Shown here: positions 23,296-35,622 of the stretch, in pieces
How positions within the stretch are numbered: position 1 is the first letter of the stretch
How the letters are laid out: every line of letters starts with the position of its first letter
From: Fulvia fulva
Taxonomy: Eukaryota > Ascomycota > Dothideomycetes > Mycosphaerellales > Mycosphaerellaceae
Reading direction: 5' to 3'
DNA: 64,000 nucleotides
NCBI RefSeq assembly: GCF_020509005.1
Contig: NC_063014.1
Coordinates: 4,464,001 to 4,528,000 of the forward strand
The notes under the pieces: model-generated
What the model saw: only the letters and a program-made list of their open reading frames with translations
Told to the model about the DNA's origin: nothing
The model's database searches: none
Position numbers and translations under genes: made by a program

Positions 23296-25730
23296 GGCAA
23301 GCTTACGTACTATCTCTATAATAGTGACCATTTTATAAGCAAGTGTCTACACCTTTCTATAGCTTAGTAGGCTGTTAGGAATAAGGACAAACTAGCTAGG
23401 GTTACCTACCCTACTAAGAGACAACCGTTACTACCTCGTAGGAGGTCATTATTACCAAACCTTCGTAATGTCCTTAAGGTAATAACGGACCTTATAAAGT
23501 AGATAAAGGAGAGCCGTAAGCCAAAGGCCTCCTATAGTAAGAAGCCTATAAGGGCCTATACGACCTAGGAAGACGTATTAGACTCTAAGATACTATTAGA
23601 AGATAATGATATTGATAAGGTTGCCTATTCTACTATAGAAGCTAAAGGTAAGTACCCCTCGTCCGAGTAGTTACTTAACTCTTATACATCATTATATATA
23701 ACTGACTAAGATTTACTGTTTAGGACACTAAAGCCTCTTTAAAAGAGGAAGTAGATCAAGGTTAGAGGTGGCTATCTACAAGCTATATATATAGGAAGTG
23801 TAGTAACAGGTGGTCCTTCTAGAAAGTAAATTGTCTTAGAAAATGTCCTGTTTGTTCCTAGCCTTAGAGTTAGTCTTGTTTCGTGAAATTAGTTTAGCTA
23901 ACAGTTTGCTATCTAACTACCTAGTTTCACCCTAGAATCCTTGTCTAGTAAACCCGTTATCTAGACTAAACTTCGAGGAGGAGTACCGTTAATCTACTCG
24001 GTCTCGGAAATTTTTAAGCTATAGTATACTAGTATACTCTCTTAAGAACGTAACGGCACCGCTATAGCTAATACTAAGTCCGAAGATTAGTAGGAGCTAT
24101 AGTATAGAAGATGTATACACCTTAGTAAGGGACTGCTAAGAAACCTATATAGAGTCACTAATAAGAAAGATCCTATTCCTATTCCTTCTAAATACTAGAA
24201 CTACAAGGTCTGCTCCCTTATAAACATAAGGAAGTTTAAAGGACCTACTATAGAGAGGAAAGGGGAGAGGCTGGCCCTCATCTCTATTAACATCTATAGG
24301 CCTTTTTAGGGCGTAGTCTCTAGGCTAGGATATAAATATTAGCTTAAGATTGTAGACAACTTCTCTAGGAAGAAGTAGGTAATCCCTTTAAAGGCTAGGA
24401 GCGACGATCCTATAGCCCTACGGGATTAGAAGGTCTAGGTAGAATAGTAGTCAAGGTGCTTTCTGTCTACGATCCGTAGTAATAGTACAAAGGAAATTCT
24501 CGCCTTACTAAAAGAGTAGTAGAAGGAGTTTAGCACTTAGATAGACATAACTAATGCCTATAACTCCCTTCAAAATGAACCTATAGAAAGGTCAATTCAA
24601 GCCTCTAAGAACATAGTCCGGGCTATACTTAAAGACTCTAGTATACTAGTTGAGTTCTAGCTAGAAGCTCTATAAGTACAGACTATGATCAGAAACAGAC
24701 TACCTAATAGTCCGATCATTAATAGTATTGCTCTTTTACTAGAAGAAGCCTTTACTAGCTAAGTACCGTCAGTCGACTATTTCCGCGTCTAGAGATATAA
24801 AGCTATAGTCTATATAGACCTAAGAGCCTAACCTTAAGGCTTAAGGAGAGATAAGTTAATAAACCGAGGAAAAGAAGCCGTATTTATAGGCTACTTAGAA
24901 AACACTACAAAATAATAGCTATTCTAGGATCCGACATAAAAGCTATAAAAGCGTATAGTAACGTCGACTAGTTTAAGAATAAGAAGGGAGGAGATATAGA
25001 TCTTGATATCACCTTTACTAACTAGCCGAGTCGAGCGCCATAGCGTAATCCTATTAGAAGGAAGCCCTTAAGGGCGAAATTTTCCGATAGGGGATTATTA
25101 GAGACACCGTTACGAAGGCTAGGAGAGAATATTAAGGCGGTTTTAATACTATCGAAGGCCGATAACGGTAGATCTATATAGAACCTACCTAAGTTATTAA
25201 CACTATAGTAACCGCTGTTTATATAACTTCCCCCTCCCCTAAAGGACATTAGGGAATACTAGAAGTTTAGAGACTAGGGTACTCTAATAAAAGAAAAAGA
25301 AGATGTCGTTTAGTTCGACCTATCCGAACACCTAGCGCTACCTTAGGTTATAGGTAATAAGAGGTTAAGGGGGGACGGAGATAATAACTCTAAAGAGTAT
25401 AAGGCTAAATACTATAAGGATCTTATCGCCTAGATGTTCTATCTAGACCCTATAATAAGCTAGGTAGAGGAGATTCTAAACGACGTAGAAGAATATATAT
25501 TTGCTACTATTAGGTAGGCTATAGCCTATTAGTAGGAAGTGCTAATCCTAAAGTCCTATAAGGTAGCCGTAGGAGACCCCGAATAGGGATATATATAGAG
25601 AGAGGCAATCGAGAACAAACTTATTGCCTTAGTAAGCAATAATACCTAGGAAGTAGTTATACCGCTAAAGGATACAAATCTAATTACTTCTAGGTAGGTC
25701 TTTAATATGAAAAGAATAATTAACGTACTT

Positions 25731-25732
25731 TA
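25731..25732. repeat. TA target dinucleotide of the Fot1-like insertion (left)
   Basis: TA on both sides of 25733-26855; removing the element restores the Copia sequence seen at 38717-38740. Confidence 0.85.
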
Positions 25733-26855
25733 CTACCGAGCGGGCTATACTACTAAGCGGGCTACTTTTGCTAAGAACTATACTACTTCTACTTTAATTA
25801 CGACGGTATCTTAACACGACGACATCCTATAGAATAGTTACTAGGAGGACAATTCCTCTTCAGATTCTTCGCTATCTAGCGAGTCTACTTGATAAGTACG
25901 TACGTTATACCCCGACTCGCTATATCGCTTATAGCGTCGTAGCCTTAGTACTAGCCGAACACTATCTAGCGACTCTCTACTCACTTCCTGCCTCCTAGTA
26001 TCCTCTAGAGGTATTAATTGCGACGCCTTATCGAAGGTTAGAGACCCTCTAGACTAAATGTACTTGCGCTTTCGTGCTTTCCGCTATATAAGGGCCTCGT
26101 TAGACTTAGGTAGCTTACTAATCTTGCTTTATATAAGAGCTATCTAATACGCTATCTCTCTACTCCCTCTCTATTGCCCTATTAAACGACCTTCCTCTTT
26201 CTACTACGCCTTTCTAAACCCGTAATAACGCTCTAAGACGTAATGACACCTATTATAAACCCTATCTCGTCGAAGTTATAGGTGTCCTAGTTAAGGATAC
26301 TATACTTCTCCTTTATATTACGTATAAGTAAGAACTACCTCTCGATAACGTCTAGATCTTCTATTAGGGCTCGCTAACGATCATATCTACGTGTTATACG
26401 AACCTTTAGCTCACGATACCGCCTAATAAACCTGTCTGTCTAATTAAGACTAGCGGGCTTAAGACCCTTCTCTTATAGTAATGAATCGGCTATTACTCGT
26501 ATACTAGCCTTTAATAGCGGGAAACCTCTAAGATCTAGCTCGAGTATATACTTAAGTATCACCCTCTCTTCTAGCTCTATAAGCTTCTTCGAATTAGGCT
26601 CGTAGTCAGCCCGAGGAGGTCGTCTATTCAATCGATACCCTAGTATAGTTCGAGACGCGTCGTATACCTTTATAGCAAGTCGATTCGTAATTATCGCGTC
26701 GCGTTTCGTAGCCTAGACAGCTAAGGTCAGTTTGGCCTCGTTAAAAGACAATATACGCTATAATAGTAGTTATATAGCTACATCTATAGAAGTGGTACAG
26801 TTCTTAGCAAAAGTGGCCCGCTCGGTAGTACAGCCCGCTCGGTAGTAAAGTACGT
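25733..26855 (-). mobile_element. Fot1/Pogo-type DNA transposon, internally deleted
   Basis: A 1123-base element with terminal inverted repeats of about 68 bases beginning ACGTACTTTACTACCGAG and a TA target duplication, the hallmark of the Tc1/mariner superfamily. On the minus strand near 26280-26240 it reads YNFDEIGFIIGV, the first catalytic Asp block of Fot1/Pogo DDE transposases (usually FDETGF). The DDE block containing HLLQLLDIG, present in the copy at 13735, is missing here, so part of the catalytic domain is deleted. Each inverted repeat holds a 17-base tandem duplication. The left repeat is RIP-mutated, the right one mostly not. Confidence 0.8.
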
Positions 26856-26857
26856 TA
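26856..26857. repeat. TA target dinucleotide of the Fot1-like insertion (right)
   Basis: Second copy of the TA duplication, followed directly by Copia sequence (GTAGAGCTATTAAG, RIP form of GTGGAGCCATTGAG). Confidence 0.85.
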
Positions 26858-28310
26858 GTAGAGCTATTAAGAAGTTCAAGGCAAGACTAGTTATAAGAGG
26901 GTTTTTACAGAAATATGGGGTTGACTTCGAAGAGACCTTTGCACCTACTGTTAGACATGATACTCTCCGAGTATTGATAGTAGTAGTGTGTAAGAGAGAT
27001 CTCGAGATGTACCTAGTAGATATAAATAATGCTTTTACCTAAAGTAGCCTTCTTAAAGACATCTTTATAATCCTACCCCTAGGAGTTAAAGCACCTCTAA
27101 ACATAGTGTTCAAGGTCCTACGAAGCCTTTATAGGCTTGAGTAAGTAGCTAGAGACTGGAACAAGCTCTATATTACGAAGCTAGAGAAGATTAGATTTAC
27201 CTAGTCCTAGGTAGATCTATGCCTACTTATCTATACGGATAGAGACCTTATAGTCCTTACCTATATAGATGACATACCTATTATAGCTCCGAAGCTATTA
27301 GATGTTTAGTAGTTTAAGGCTAAGCTTAGAAAAGTGTTTAAGATTAAAGATCTTAGTAAACCTACGAAGATCCTTAAAATAAGAATTATAAGAGACAGGT
27401 CCTAAGGCACTTTGAAGCTTAATCAAGGACACTATGTCTACGCTAACTTAGCCAAGATGAATATAGCTAGAGAGAAGGCTACGCTAACCTACTCACCTAT
27501 AGAGAGCTACGAGCATTTAGTGCCTACGGCTCCTATAGATAAAAGGTGTAACAAACAGGATTACTAGAGCTATAATAGTACCTAGATATAGCTAATGACA
27601 ATGACAAGGCCAGACTTAGCATTCCCCCTTAGAAGAATTAGCTCATTTGTTACTAATCCCTCGTAGTAGTATATAAAGGCTTTAAAGAAGCTCTCCCGAT
27701 ACCTACGGTTGTACCTAGACCTAGGTCTTATATATAGAAAGGGAGGGGGCAATCTCTAGGGATGCTCGGACTATAACTACGCTATAGACAAAGTGGATAG
27801 AGTCTCAATTCTAGGATACGTATAGTTCCTTTATAGATCACCTATGTCCTAGATAAGTAGGAAGTAGAAGTCTATTACAACATTAACAATAGAAGCTGAG
27901 TTTATAGCTATAAACGTAGCCGTAAAGTAGTCACAATTTCTTGCTACTGTCCTTAGGGAAATGGGGTGCCTAGAACTAGTAGAAAAGAGCTCTTTCTAGC
28001 CGAGTATAAGGGCAAGTAAGGGCACTGTTAACGAGCTAAGGCTAGTCAAGCTTATAGGTAATAACTAAGCCGCTTTAATACTTATTAAAGATGCCTATAT
28101 ATATAAAAGGTAAAAGCACATTAATGTTATATATAACTATATTAGACATCTCTAGTAGTAGAAGAAGATTGTAGTGGACTACTACTATATAAAGGACATA
28201 GCTACTAATAGGTTAATAAAGCCCCTTAATAGCTAGTAGTTCTAAAACTTTATAAGGTAGCTCTAGCTTACGTAAAGGGATCGTAGGAGACTATGTGGCC
28301 TAAGTAGGAG

Positions 28311-28544
28311 TGTTAAGAACATATAGGCCGTAGGATAAGTATATAGGTATAGGTGTATTATATGACTAGATTACGTGACTAGGGTTTACTAGCCTATAGG
28401 CTAGTAAACATCCGGACACCTAGTATCTACCTACACTAACACTAGCGATACTATATATAGATACACGCTATCCTATTAGGTCCTTCTTCGTCTTTCGTAT
28501 AATCCGCCGTCTTCTACTACTACGTAACTCTTACCTATTTAATA
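28311..28544 (+). repeat. Family I Copia 3' LTR, RIP-mutated
   Basis: 234 bases, TGTTAAGAAC to TATTTAATA; partner of 21846-22079. Confidence 0.9.
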
Positions 28545-29343
28545 TATCTATTACCTTCGGTCTACGTCTATTTACCGTAGCTTAATAAGGTCTCTCGCTA
28601 TAGCGTCTCCTACCGTATACGCTTATTAGATTTCCTTAAACGTTAAGTAAGTAGGCTCTATTAGCTCGTTACTTAGTTAATAAGGATCTATATACTTCTA
28701 AATATTTAAAGACTCTATATAGAGCTCTAGCTAACGGTTAAACTTATCCTATTATATATAGCTCTTTAGAACTACGGTACTCTAAGGTAGGGTACTAGTT
28801 ACTCCGTTTTTAGTAGTTACTAAAACTACGGATAGGGAGGCTAGTAAAAGTTCTACGCGGGTTTACTAGGCCTAGGGGTACTACTATACCGGTTTTAAAG
28901 TATTTTAACGATATAAAATCTGATTTAGGGCTTCCTTATCGTAGCGAATATTAGTAAGCGCTAGTCGGACTTATAACTATTACCTTATTAGTATAGAAAG
29001 TTATTTTACGGGCTTATATAGGGTGTTTTAAAAGTAGGTTATATATAATATATATCTATCTAGAATAGACGAGTATTACTTCTAAAGAGACTATAGGTAA
29101 CTAATTCGTTATCTAGTTCTTAGCGTACGTAGCCTTAAGTTTTAATAATAGGCTATATAAGGGCGCGTATACTATAGGGTCCAAACGAGAGAGTTGTTGT
29201 TCTACGAAGCTACGAAAGAGGAGCGCGAGGCGCGGCAAAGTTTTAAAGTAAAGCTAAGCCGCGCTAACCCGATATAGAAGGTCCGCGGTTTACCCGGGCC
29301 GACGTAGCTATAGTAAGGGGTCGCGGGCTGCCCGTAATAGTAC
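28545..29343. other. RIP-mutated stretch, probably including the 3' LTR of Gypsy-2
   Basis: No coding signal. The right edge is probably an LTR end of a minus-strand Gypsy element: it ends GTAATAGTA and is followed at 29344 by CCCCCTCTCTT, which on the element strand is a purine tract. The motif GCTACGAAAGAG near 29210 recurs near 13310. I could not locate the other LTR border. Confidence 0.4.
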
Positions 29344-32300
29344 CCCCTCTCTTAAAATGCGTCTTAGTCCTCTAAGCGTTATCTATCTTATACGGCCACT
29401 TGCCCGTACTACTCTATAACCGTACGAAAGTCTAATTATCCTCTAATGCCTTGTTTTCGTCTAGTAATATTTCTATATCCTACCTATCTATAACTAGCCT
29501 ATCCGCGACCGGCTCTCTTTAAGAAATATACTACCTAGTTAGCTAGCTTACCCTAGACCTAAGTCTATCTTCGGCTAGTACTCGCGTATAATCCTTATAG
29601 CTAAGGTTAGGTATTATTATAGGCTCTATAGGGTTTACTTGAGTATCGGTATAACTACCGGTACTATCGTAGAGCTAGGGGTAGTAGGTAATACTAGAGT
29701 CCTTAGTTAAGATAGTAGGCTTTCCCGTAACCTAGCTAGTATAGCGGTACGTAGTAAATATATACTAAGTAGATTCTATTAGAGGTATAGCTCGAGACAA
29801 CTTATTCGTAACGGTGTTACTATTAACCCTAATCGTATTAAGCCCGAGTACCTTATTACTTAGGAGGACCTAATTAGATAGAGCTACGAAGCCTATAGGC
29901 GTAGACAACTCCGGCCGGTTATAGTAAAAGTCTATAATAGCGGCGGCCGTATGTTTAAACATATTCTTAGCTGGTCACTAGGTCTTACTATCCTCCTTAT
30001 TCTAATATCTAAGCCATTTCACCTTATACTAAGTGTCTACTTTGCGCTTCTACCCCTTCTTTACTTTACCTACTCGCTTACGGGTATATATATCTAAGAT
30101 CTTCTCTACCCTTTATATATATAGGTATTACGACTATATTAGCGACTATATCGGCTTCTATAGTATCGGGCTCGATAGTTATCGGCGGTAGTAGTACTAG
30201 ATACTAGCCTTCGAGTAGTAGGAAGTCGGGATGATCGGCTCGCTAAAGTAACGAAGTATAAAAGTAGTTATCGAGTCCTACTATAGCGTCCGACAATCTC
30301 AGTTTATATAAGAGCTTAGCTAGTATAACTTCTATAATCTAGTACGGGCTAGCGTATCTTCTATCGAGCTTCTTAGATAGTCGAGTCGTACGGATATTCT
30401 TAGTACTTAGGTATACCTAGTCGCCTACTTTATAGTCTAGTAGGATGCTTCGGTAGCGGTTTACTACTTTAGCTTAGAGAGCTTATAATATCCGTATATT
30501 TTCTTAAAGGTGCTTATAAAGGTCGTAAATCCGGCGTATAAAGGCTTTAGCCGATTATATATCTAGTCGCTAGAGAGTAGTTAGTCCTCCCTCTTTTCTA
30601 GTACTTAGGTCTACGCGCTCTATAAACTTAGGGTTATAGCCTAAAGTAGCGTAGAATAGCGACACACTAGTAGTTTCAGAAAGGTGGTTATTGATAGCGA
30701 ACTGAGCTAGACAAAGCTATTCTACCTAGCCATCTTGTGCCTCGTTAGTAAATATACGGAGAGACTATTCTATTACTTAGTTAGTACGTTCCGACTGTCT
30801 ATTAGTTTCTAGGTAGTATAAAGAACTTAGCTTACGACTTGTACAAAGTATCTTATAAAGGTTCTTCTAGAAGGTAGTAACCTATTGTTTGCCGCGGTCT
30901 AAAGTAATAGTATTAGGAAATCCGCGTCGGGAGAATATATACTTAAGGAAAAGTCTTGCCGTATTCTATATAGTTATCGCTCCGATCGGAATTAGCTCGA
31001 CTTCCTTCGTTAGCCTATCTATTACGGTCATAATATTATTATAGGTTATACTATCGAGGGTGCTATTAGGAAGTCCGACTACGAAGTCTACCGCGATATA
31101 CCTCTAAGGTCGGTCCGGTACTAAAAGTAGGTATAATAATCTAGGTAGCTAGGAGTATAGAGATTTTGTCGTACGGTATATACGGTAATTCGCGGTATAT
31201 CTACGTACTGATCTTACTAAGTCAGGCTAATAGAATTCTCGTACTACGAGTCTATAGGTTCGAGCTCGTCCTAGATGTCCTACTACTAGAGCGTTATGAT
31301 TTATTCTAATAAGCCGAGTCCGTAGGGCCTAGTTATTAGGTACCTATAGGCTCTAACTATCGTACTAGTTTCGTATATACAATGTATTACTATCTACCTT
31401 ATAGTACGTAGGGTGTATCTTCGCTTTCTATAAGAGTAGAGAGATAGTACTATCTTTCTATAATATCTTAATTGCCGCCTTAAGTTCTTAGTCTAGGGCG
31501 TAAGTAGTCGTTATACGGTACTCGAGTTTAGCTTCGACTTCGGCTTTATTCGTAGTCTATACTTCCTAAGCTAGTACTAGCTATATTTGTAGTACCTATT
31601 CTAGTTCTAGAATGAACTCGATTGCTTTAGGATTTAGGGGAGTCGTCTCTTCTTCTTCGGGCGTATCTTCGATAGTAGCTCGTATAGAGTCGATCTTAAG
31701 GAATCGCTCTAGCGGAAGCAATGTCTAATACTAGTACTAATTTCTCGGATCGTCTACCCCCTACGGAAGGTCCTAGCTAAAGCTCGTTAGGCTATCTAGC
31801 TTCGTTCCTTATATATACCTAGGTGGTATATAATTTAGAAGTTAAATTGTAATAGAAATTCTACCTATCGCGCTTATCGGCAATTTAGCTACTTCGTAGT
31901 TATAAAATATTCGAGGTTCTTATAGTCTGGAAACACTTTGACTAGATCGCCGTCCTCGTCTACTTCGTAAGTAAGCTCCGGGCGCTACTCTTTAAATACT
32001 TTAATAATCGCGAGGAGTTCCTTATCGTAGATCTCGTAATTATACTCCTAGGGGCTCAGCTTCTTCGAATAGAAAGCTATAGGATGTAACACTCCCTACT
32101 CGTCGTATTATAAGAGCATACCTATATTAATAAAGTCTAAGGAGTGAGTCTCGACGACGGTCTACCTACCCGATATATAGTAGACTAGTATACCCGCCTT
32201 ACTAAACGCTACTTTTAACGCCTCGAATGCCCTCTAGTAATTATTAGTCTATATATTCTACGGTTCTTATGATTACTAGGCCTATCTAACTTTGTCAGGT

Positions 32301-34894
32301 TAGTCAATAGGGATGTAATACGAGAGAAGGCCTCGATTAACCTACGGTAGAAGTTTACGAATCCTAGGAAGGCTTAGATATCCTTAAGATTAGTTAGTAC
32401 TTCCTCGGTCTATATACATTCTAATTTCTCCGGGTCTATCTCGATGCCCTAGGGTGTAATAATAAGGCCTAGATATTTTATACGTTCCTAGTAGAACTCG
32501 GATTTTCAATATTAATAGTAAGCCCGGTATCTCGTAGCTTAATTAATATCTTTCGTACGTATTCGACGTGTTCCTCTAGAGTGTCGCTAAAGATAAAGAC
32601 GTCATCTAGATATACTAACACAAAGTTATCTAGATGTTCCTATAGAACCTTATTAATGTATAACTAAAGGGTTACGGGTCCGTTATAGAGGCCGAACGGC
32701 AATACGAGGCATTCGTATATACCGTAGTGTATTACGAAAGCTATTAGCCACTCGTACCCTTCCGCGATACGTAACTTATTAAAGGCTACTATAATATCTA
32801 GTTTCGTAAAGTACTTCTTTCCGTATATACGGTTAAGCGTTTCCTATATTAATAGAATAGGATAGCGATTCTTAATAGTAATAGCGTTTAGCCTACGGTA
32901 GTTAATATATACTCGTAGCCCTCCTCTAGGCTCTCTTACTACTAATACCGGTGCCGGTGACTAGCTTGTTTTCTAACCGGCCTTACGTACCTTACCTTTT
33001 AAAGTCTATTCGAGTAACTATTTCTTAACGGCTTTATTCTCCTTCTCGGCTAGTCCGTATAGCTTTCGATATAGCGGTTCTTAAGGTCTACCGGGTTTAA
33101 TATAAATCTCGTAGTCGATACCTAGTCGGTAAGGTAGGAGTTCCTTATAGTCCTTTACTAAGAAAGTATCTATAATGTCGTAGTATATAGGCGGGAGCTT
33201 CTCTTTAGGATTGTAGTTGAACTGCTTATTTAAGAACTAATCTAGGTCATTAGCTACTATCGCGCTTAGTTTAAGGCCATTATCGTTATTATCGTTATCC
33301 TTGCGCCCCGTAGGTATAATATAGAAGTACTCGGCCCTAGGCCGGTACGCGTACATCTCCTATACGCGCTACGAGACTTCCTAGTAATCCACCTCTTTAT
33401 CTACCTCTAGAGCGGACATATTTAGCTCCGCCCCTCCGGCTATAAATCCTACTAATTCGCTAGTAAAGGGCTTTAGTCTATATTTCGTTTACTAGGTTCT
33501 ACCGATATAGTTTAGAGATTGTACTATTATCGATGTCTTATTATATAGATAGTGACCGAAGTAGTAGTTAGATCTAAACGCTACCTCGCTAGTTTCCTAG
33601 AAGATGTTCGGGTTATACGCGGAGAGCTACGGTAGTCTAAAGACGATGTCGTATTCGAGGTCGGTAACGTAGTATAGTATTTGCTCGTAATAACCGCCGA
33701 TAACTACGTCTATAAGGGCTATATATATGATCTGACGCGCCGTAGCCGATCTATCTCCTAGTATTAATCGTCTGTTCTTTGTTAAAGGGATTAAGGGGGT
33801 TATTTATTTACGTATAAATTTCTAATTAAGAAAGAGAGAGGTAGAGGTAGAATCTATAAGGCCGCGAGCCTTTTTATATTATATTATTACGGGTAATACT
33901 ATATAAGGGTGTATAGCTAGTTGTTGTTTATCTAGTATATATATCGATATCTTAAGCTCCTTACTATAGTCTGTCTCTTATATTCTATATCTCTTAATCT
34001 TATACTCTTTCTGTCTTAGAAAGTTCGGTTACTAACCGCTATATACTACGCTTAGGCAGCGGTCGTGCCATTTCCCTATTACTATAGGTCGGTAGTAAGG
34101 GAGCTAAGGTTCGGGTTAGCGTTCGCGTTATTTCGTAGACGTAGAGGGCGGTAGTCGCCGTCGTAACTATATATCGGGTATTCGGGGTTCGTTAATACGT
34201 ACGAGCCTATACGGTAGCGGTAGTACTTACCCTACTTCTTAAGGTCCTTACGCTACTTACGGTTTAATAAAGGCAGGTTCTATAAGTAAACCGGTAGGTC
34301 CTCCTTCTTCTTTATACCTACGTATTATAGTAGTCGCTAGACGATTATAGCGGTCGTACTAGTAGCTACGGCGCCTACGGTATTACTACCGCCCTATACG
34401 CCGTTATTGTTCGAATTAGGGTTACTACGTAGACGCTCCTTCTATAGATATAGTCGGTCGGTCTCGTAGAAGCTCTTATCTAATACTGTATATTCCTTAA
34501 TAACATCCTATATATCGTATAAGCGTCTATCTACTTCCCTATTACCGAAAGTCTTAATAAAGTACTTACGGTTTAGGCGGTTACGAAACAGTATTAGCTT
34601 AGTCTCGTCGGTCTACTCTATCTAAGTATATAGATTCGAGTAGCGAGCGTAGAAGGTAATAAAGGTCTCGCTCTACTCCTACTCATAGGTAGCGATATTA
34701 ACTATAGCCTTAGTTCCTTCGTTACGGGTACCGTACTAGCGCGTTATCTAATCTAGTAGTTCTTTACTAGTCTTGAACTCGTTAAACAATTGTTGTCTAG
34801 GCACGGGAATCCTCGGCTTAATACTTTTCTAAGGGTTACCCTATATCTATCTATATATAAAACGTAGGCCGTCTACCTCGGAGCGGAAAGTAGT
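29344..34894 (-). mobile_element. Gypsy-2: RIP-degraded Ty3/Gypsy interior
   Basis: Minus-strand Gypsy interior in the order gag (about 34890-34050, with a possible knuckle YYRYRIGSYVLTNP near 34230), protease near 33700, reverse transcriptase about 32970-32500 (FVLVYLDDVFIF near 32620-32588), RNase H about 32100-31850 and integrase about 31300-30500 (VDFVVGLPNSTLDS and VIDRLTKEVELIPI). RIP stops occur throughout. The right side is cut at 34894 by the young Copia; the sequence beyond that Copia (from 40413) does not look like a continuation, so the 5' LTR is not seen. Confidence 0.8.
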
Positions 34895-35118
34895 TGTTGA
34901 GAATATGCAGGTCATAGGGTCAACATTAGGTGCTTAGGGGGATTAGTAATCAGGGCTTGCTAGTCAAGTCCTGAGTATAGCTGTCCCTCCTAAAACACCT
35001 ACACCTACACTAACACCGGCGATACTATATGTAGATACACGCTATCCCATTGGGTCCTTCTTCGTCTTTTGTGTGATCCGCCGTCTTCCACTGCTGCGCA
35101 ACTCGTACCTGTTTAACA
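34895..35118 (+). repeat. 5' LTR of the young Copia, with divergent U3
   Basis: 224 bases, TGTTGAGAAT to TGTTTAACA. From about 35000 to 35118 it matches the 3' LTR with only a few RIP-type differences; the first ~20 bases also match; the part between is only loosely similar to every other family I LTR in the window. Confidence 0.85.
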
Positions 35119-35130
35119 GGTTATGAGCCC
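35119..35130 (+). promoter_or_regulatory. Primer-binding site complementary to initiator tRNA-Met anticodon arm
   Basis: GGTTATGAGCCC directly follows the LTR. It is the reverse complement of GGGCUCAUAACC, the anticodon stem-loop (CAU) of fungal initiator tRNA-Met. Priming by an internal tRNA cut, not the 3' CCA end, is known for copia and Ty5. RIP forms of the same site follow the 5' LTRs at 22080 and, on the minus strand, at 21320. Confidence 0.75.
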
Positions 35131-35622
35131 GAGTTAGCAACTCGGTGTTTCACCCTCGACAAAGTCGTGTTAGAGTTATTCCTCTTCAGAACCAAAGGAA
35201 GGCAGACTGGAGGCCGCACCCGCATTGCACAGGAAGCTACAGCCGTGCTGTAGGTGCATATAAGACGTGAAAGAGCCTAGTGAGGCACTGTCAGACTCCG
35301 AGTCAGGGAGCCTGTGCCAATACCTCAGACAAGTGGGCGAGCTTACTGAGAAGAGCCGCTCTCCGGACATCGCGTTCGTATCGACTAACTGTTCATTCTG
35401 AGAGAGCCGCAGTGTCTCAGAAACCCCCTCTGCTAAGAGAGTTACGCTATAGTGTCTCAGCACCAACACTATCCTTACGACCGACTTTCCTCGCTTTCTA
35501 GTGGACAGCCATTCTCTCCACCATCAACCTCGCGTTTGGTTCACCTCCTATCGATCCAATCGCGTACGACCGAATACATCCTGTTACCTAAGGGCAGCCA
35601 ACCTGTCCCTCAACTTACAAAA

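Larger units (their letters stand above)
21846..28544 (+). mobile_element. RIP-degraded full-length Ty1/Copia family I element, carrying a Fot1-like insertion
   Basis: Two 234-base LTRs flank a Copia interior co-linear with the young copy at 34895-40412: primer-binding site at 22080, leader, gag from about 22620, zinc knuckle near 23310, protease near 23670, integrase about 24100-24770, reverse transcriptase and RNase H about 26870-28260. A Fot1-like element sits at 25733-26855 inside the region corresponding to 38717. Nearly all Gln and Trp codons are stops. Flanking pentamers are TATCC (21841-21845) and TATCT (28545-28549), a possible target duplication with one mismatch. Bases about 22942-23290 and about 26780-26960 are conspicuously un-mutated. 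Confidence 0.9.

Noticed and set aside
25022..25249. Minus-strand 75-codon frame, with a similar one at 37962-38252
   Set aside because: Antisense shadow of the Copia region between integrase and reverse transcriptase.
35176..35501. Open frames on both strands at the start of the young Copia (35176-35469 minus, 35280-35501 plus)
   Set aside because: They lie in the leader between LTR and gag, with no family resemblance.
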